NCBI GenBank assembly: GCA_964538225.1
Contig: CAZIDW010000071.1
Span: 1-6,238 of the forward strand
Length of the DNA stretch: 6,238 nt
Direction of reading: 5' to 3'
Origin: JAFGCR01 sp964538225
GTDB lineage: Bacteria > Patescibacteriota > Gracilibacteria > UM-FILTER-43-11
A model generated the notes under the pieces. It was not told the DNA's origin, made no database searches, and saw only the letters and a list, made by a program, of their open reading frames with translations. This document shows, piece after piece, positions 5,864 through 6,238 of the stretch; the stretch's first letter is position 1, and the number at the start of each line of letters is the position of its first letter. Made by a program: the position numbers and the translations under genes.

Positions 5864-5912
5864 CTTATGGATTCAGATAAAGAAATCGCTGAATAAGTTA
5901 TTTGCTTTTTTT
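5864..5912 (+). terminator. possible weak terminator after the DivIC-like gene
   Basis: ATTCAG (5871-5876) pairs with CTGAAT (5889-5894), and CTT (5864-5866) pairs with AAG (5895-5897) across a bulge. A run of seven T residues (5906-5912) follows after about eight bases. The stem is weak and distant from the T-run, which also overlaps the -35 region of the tRNA promoter. Confidence 0.3.
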
Positions 5913-5929
5913 GTTTAAATACCTATAAT
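5902..5929 (+). promoter_or_regulatory. tRNA-fMet promoter abutting the gene
   Basis: A perfect TATAAT (5924-5929) with TTGCTT (5902-5907) 16 bp upstream lies only five bases before the first base of the tRNA. At usual spacing, transcription would start at about the first or second tRNA nucleotide, leaving little or no 5' leader. Confidence 0.6.
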
Positions 5930-5934
5930 AGCCC

Positions 5935-6009
5935 CGCGGGGTAGAGCAGTGGCAGCTCGTCGGGCTCATAACCCGGAGGTCATAGGTTCGAATCCTATCC
6001 CCGCAACCA
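5935..6009 (+). tRNA. initiator tRNA-fMet (anticodon CAT)
   Basis: The 75-nt cloverleaf is complete, with CCA encoded at 6007-6009. The acceptor stem pairs GCGGGG (5936-5941) with CCCCGC (5999-6004), and C5935 faces A6005, the unpaired C1/A72 mark of bacterial initiator tRNAs. The D stem has A5945-T5957 (the A11-U24 pair). The anticodon stem carries the three consecutive G-C pairs of initiators (GGG 5962-5964 with CCC 5972-5974) around the loop CTCATAA, with anticodon CAT at 5967-5969. The T arm contains GGTTCGAATCC. The D loop is two bases shorter than in Escherichia coli. These marks separate it from elongator tRNA-Met and from tRNA-Ile2, which also use CAT. Confidence 0.97.
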
Positions 6010-6087
6010 CCCAAAAGCAGGCTCCTGTCTGCCAATCCGCCTCCGCGTTGCTCAGGCGGCTTGTTCGACATACGCCTGCTTTTGGGT
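6009..6087. repeat. long inverted repeat next to the tRNA 3' end
   Basis: ACCCAAAAGCAGGC (6009-6022) is perfectly complementary to 6074-6087. An inner 6-bp stem pairs CCGCCT (6037-6042) with AGGCGG (6054-6059). The left arm begins on the last A of the tRNA CCA. It could act as a processing or termination hairpin for the tRNA transcript, but no T-run follows. Confidence 0.85.
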
Positions 6088-6094
6088 CCCGCTC
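6040..6094. repeat. 55-bp direct repeat, copy 1
   Basis: This segment is identical over 55 bp to 6184-6238, at an offset of 144 bp. It contains the right arm of the inverted repeat described above. On the minus strand it reads MSNKPPEQRGG in one frame, but no protein family supports that as a real gene. Confidence 0.95.
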
Positions 6095-6142
6095 CGAAAA
6101 ATACCCTCCGCCTTCCTCCAGACCTCCTCGCATTTTTCGGAG
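6092..6142. repeat. inverted repeat between the direct repeats
   Basis: CTCCGAAAAAT (6092-6102) is perfectly complementary to ATTTTTCGGAG (6132-6142), with a 29-nt pyrimidine-rich loop. It overlaps the end of direct-repeat copy 1. No function is evident. Confidence 0.75.
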
Positions 6143-6183
6143 AACTAAACACAGGTTGCGGGGCCAGTATTCTTTTTTGCAGT

Positions 6184-6238
6184 CCTCCGCGTTGCTCAGG
6201 CGGCTTGTTCGACATACGCCTGCTTTTGGGTCCCGCTC
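6184..6238. repeat. 55-bp direct repeat, copy 2, cut by window edge
   Basis: This is an exact copy of 6040-6094 that runs to the last base of the window, so the true repeat may be longer. Unlike copy 1, it has no matching left arm of the 14-bp inverted repeat before it. The stretch 6095-6183 between the copies holds the inverted repeat at 6092-6142 and a T-run (6173-6178), but no gene. Confidence 0.95.

Noticed and set aside
5867..5896. Nine-codon open frame after the DivIC-like gene
   Set aside because: Although GGAG precedes it, it is too short to support and overlaps a possible terminator stem.
5898..6215. Minus-strand reading frame of 105 codons through the repeats and the tRNA
   Set aside because: Much of it is the antisense of tRNA-fMet (giving GDRIRTYDLRVMSPTSCHCS, a typical false product of tRNA genes) and the rest is the direct and inverted repeats. 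No protein family supports it.
6040..6238. Direct repeats considered as a CRISPR array
   Set aside because: There are only two copies, the repeat is at least 55 bp, the interval is structured by its own inverted repeat, and no cas gene is present.
5935..6238. tRNA end as an integration site of a genomic island
   Set aside because: The downstream repeats do not copy the tRNA 3' end in direct orientation and no integrase is visible, so no attachment-site pair can be shown.

Overview
The window looks like a chromosomal segment of a Candidate Phyla Radiation (Patescibacteria) bacterium, probably of the Parcubacteria lineage. This is inferred from protein style and layout, not from a database search. 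The supporting signs are the LysM–M23 protein with an N-terminal membrane anchor, the DHH phosphoesterase with an extra N-terminal segment, and a MurC reading EGCEYRRSF where the family usually reads EADESDGSF. In addition, the DivIC/FtsB-like protein has a long extracytoplasmic part, Shine-Dalgarno sites are absent, and the spacers are AT-rich and full of self-complementary words such as CCAATTTCC and CGAATTTCGAAA. The five complete genes end in TAA (four) or TAG (one) and have family-like core lengths, which fits the standard bacterial code.

Layout. Positions 1-95 may be the 3' end of a gene entering from the left. Positions 96-357 are an AT-rich spacer with a nested inverted repeat (119-220) and a likely extended -10 promoter. 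A plus-strand LysM-LysM-M23 peptidase (358-1491) ends in a clear intrinsic terminator. After a GC-rich spacer comes yidD (1733-1999, plus). It converges on a minus-strand pair: a NrnA-like DHH/DHHA1 phosphoesterase (2117-3742) with an unusual repeat-bearing tail, and upstream of it murC (3872-5167). A consensus sigma-70-type promoter (TTGACA, 17 bp, TATAAT) lies between the two. A septum-formation-initiator (DivIC/FtsB-like) gene (5353-5862, plus) diverges from murC, and an initiator tRNA-fMet gene (5935-6009, plus) follows. The right end (6010-6238) has no credible gene and holds long inverted repeats and a 55-bp perfect direct repeat cut by the window edge.

How the genes fit together. Four of the five proteins concern the envelope and division: MurC adds the first amino acid of the peptidoglycan stem, the M23 protein would cut peptidoglycan cross-links, YidD assists membrane protein insertion, and the DivIC-like protein belongs to the divisome. 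The DHH phosphoesterase and tRNA-fMet serve RNA turnover and translation initiation. No defence system, mobile element with a transposase, CRISPR array or biosynthetic cluster is visible. The points most worth following are the in-frame DNA repeat in the phosphoesterase tail, the -10-like boxes placed so close to gene starts that leaderless transcripts are expected (including a nearly leaderless tRNA), and the repeat family after the tRNA.
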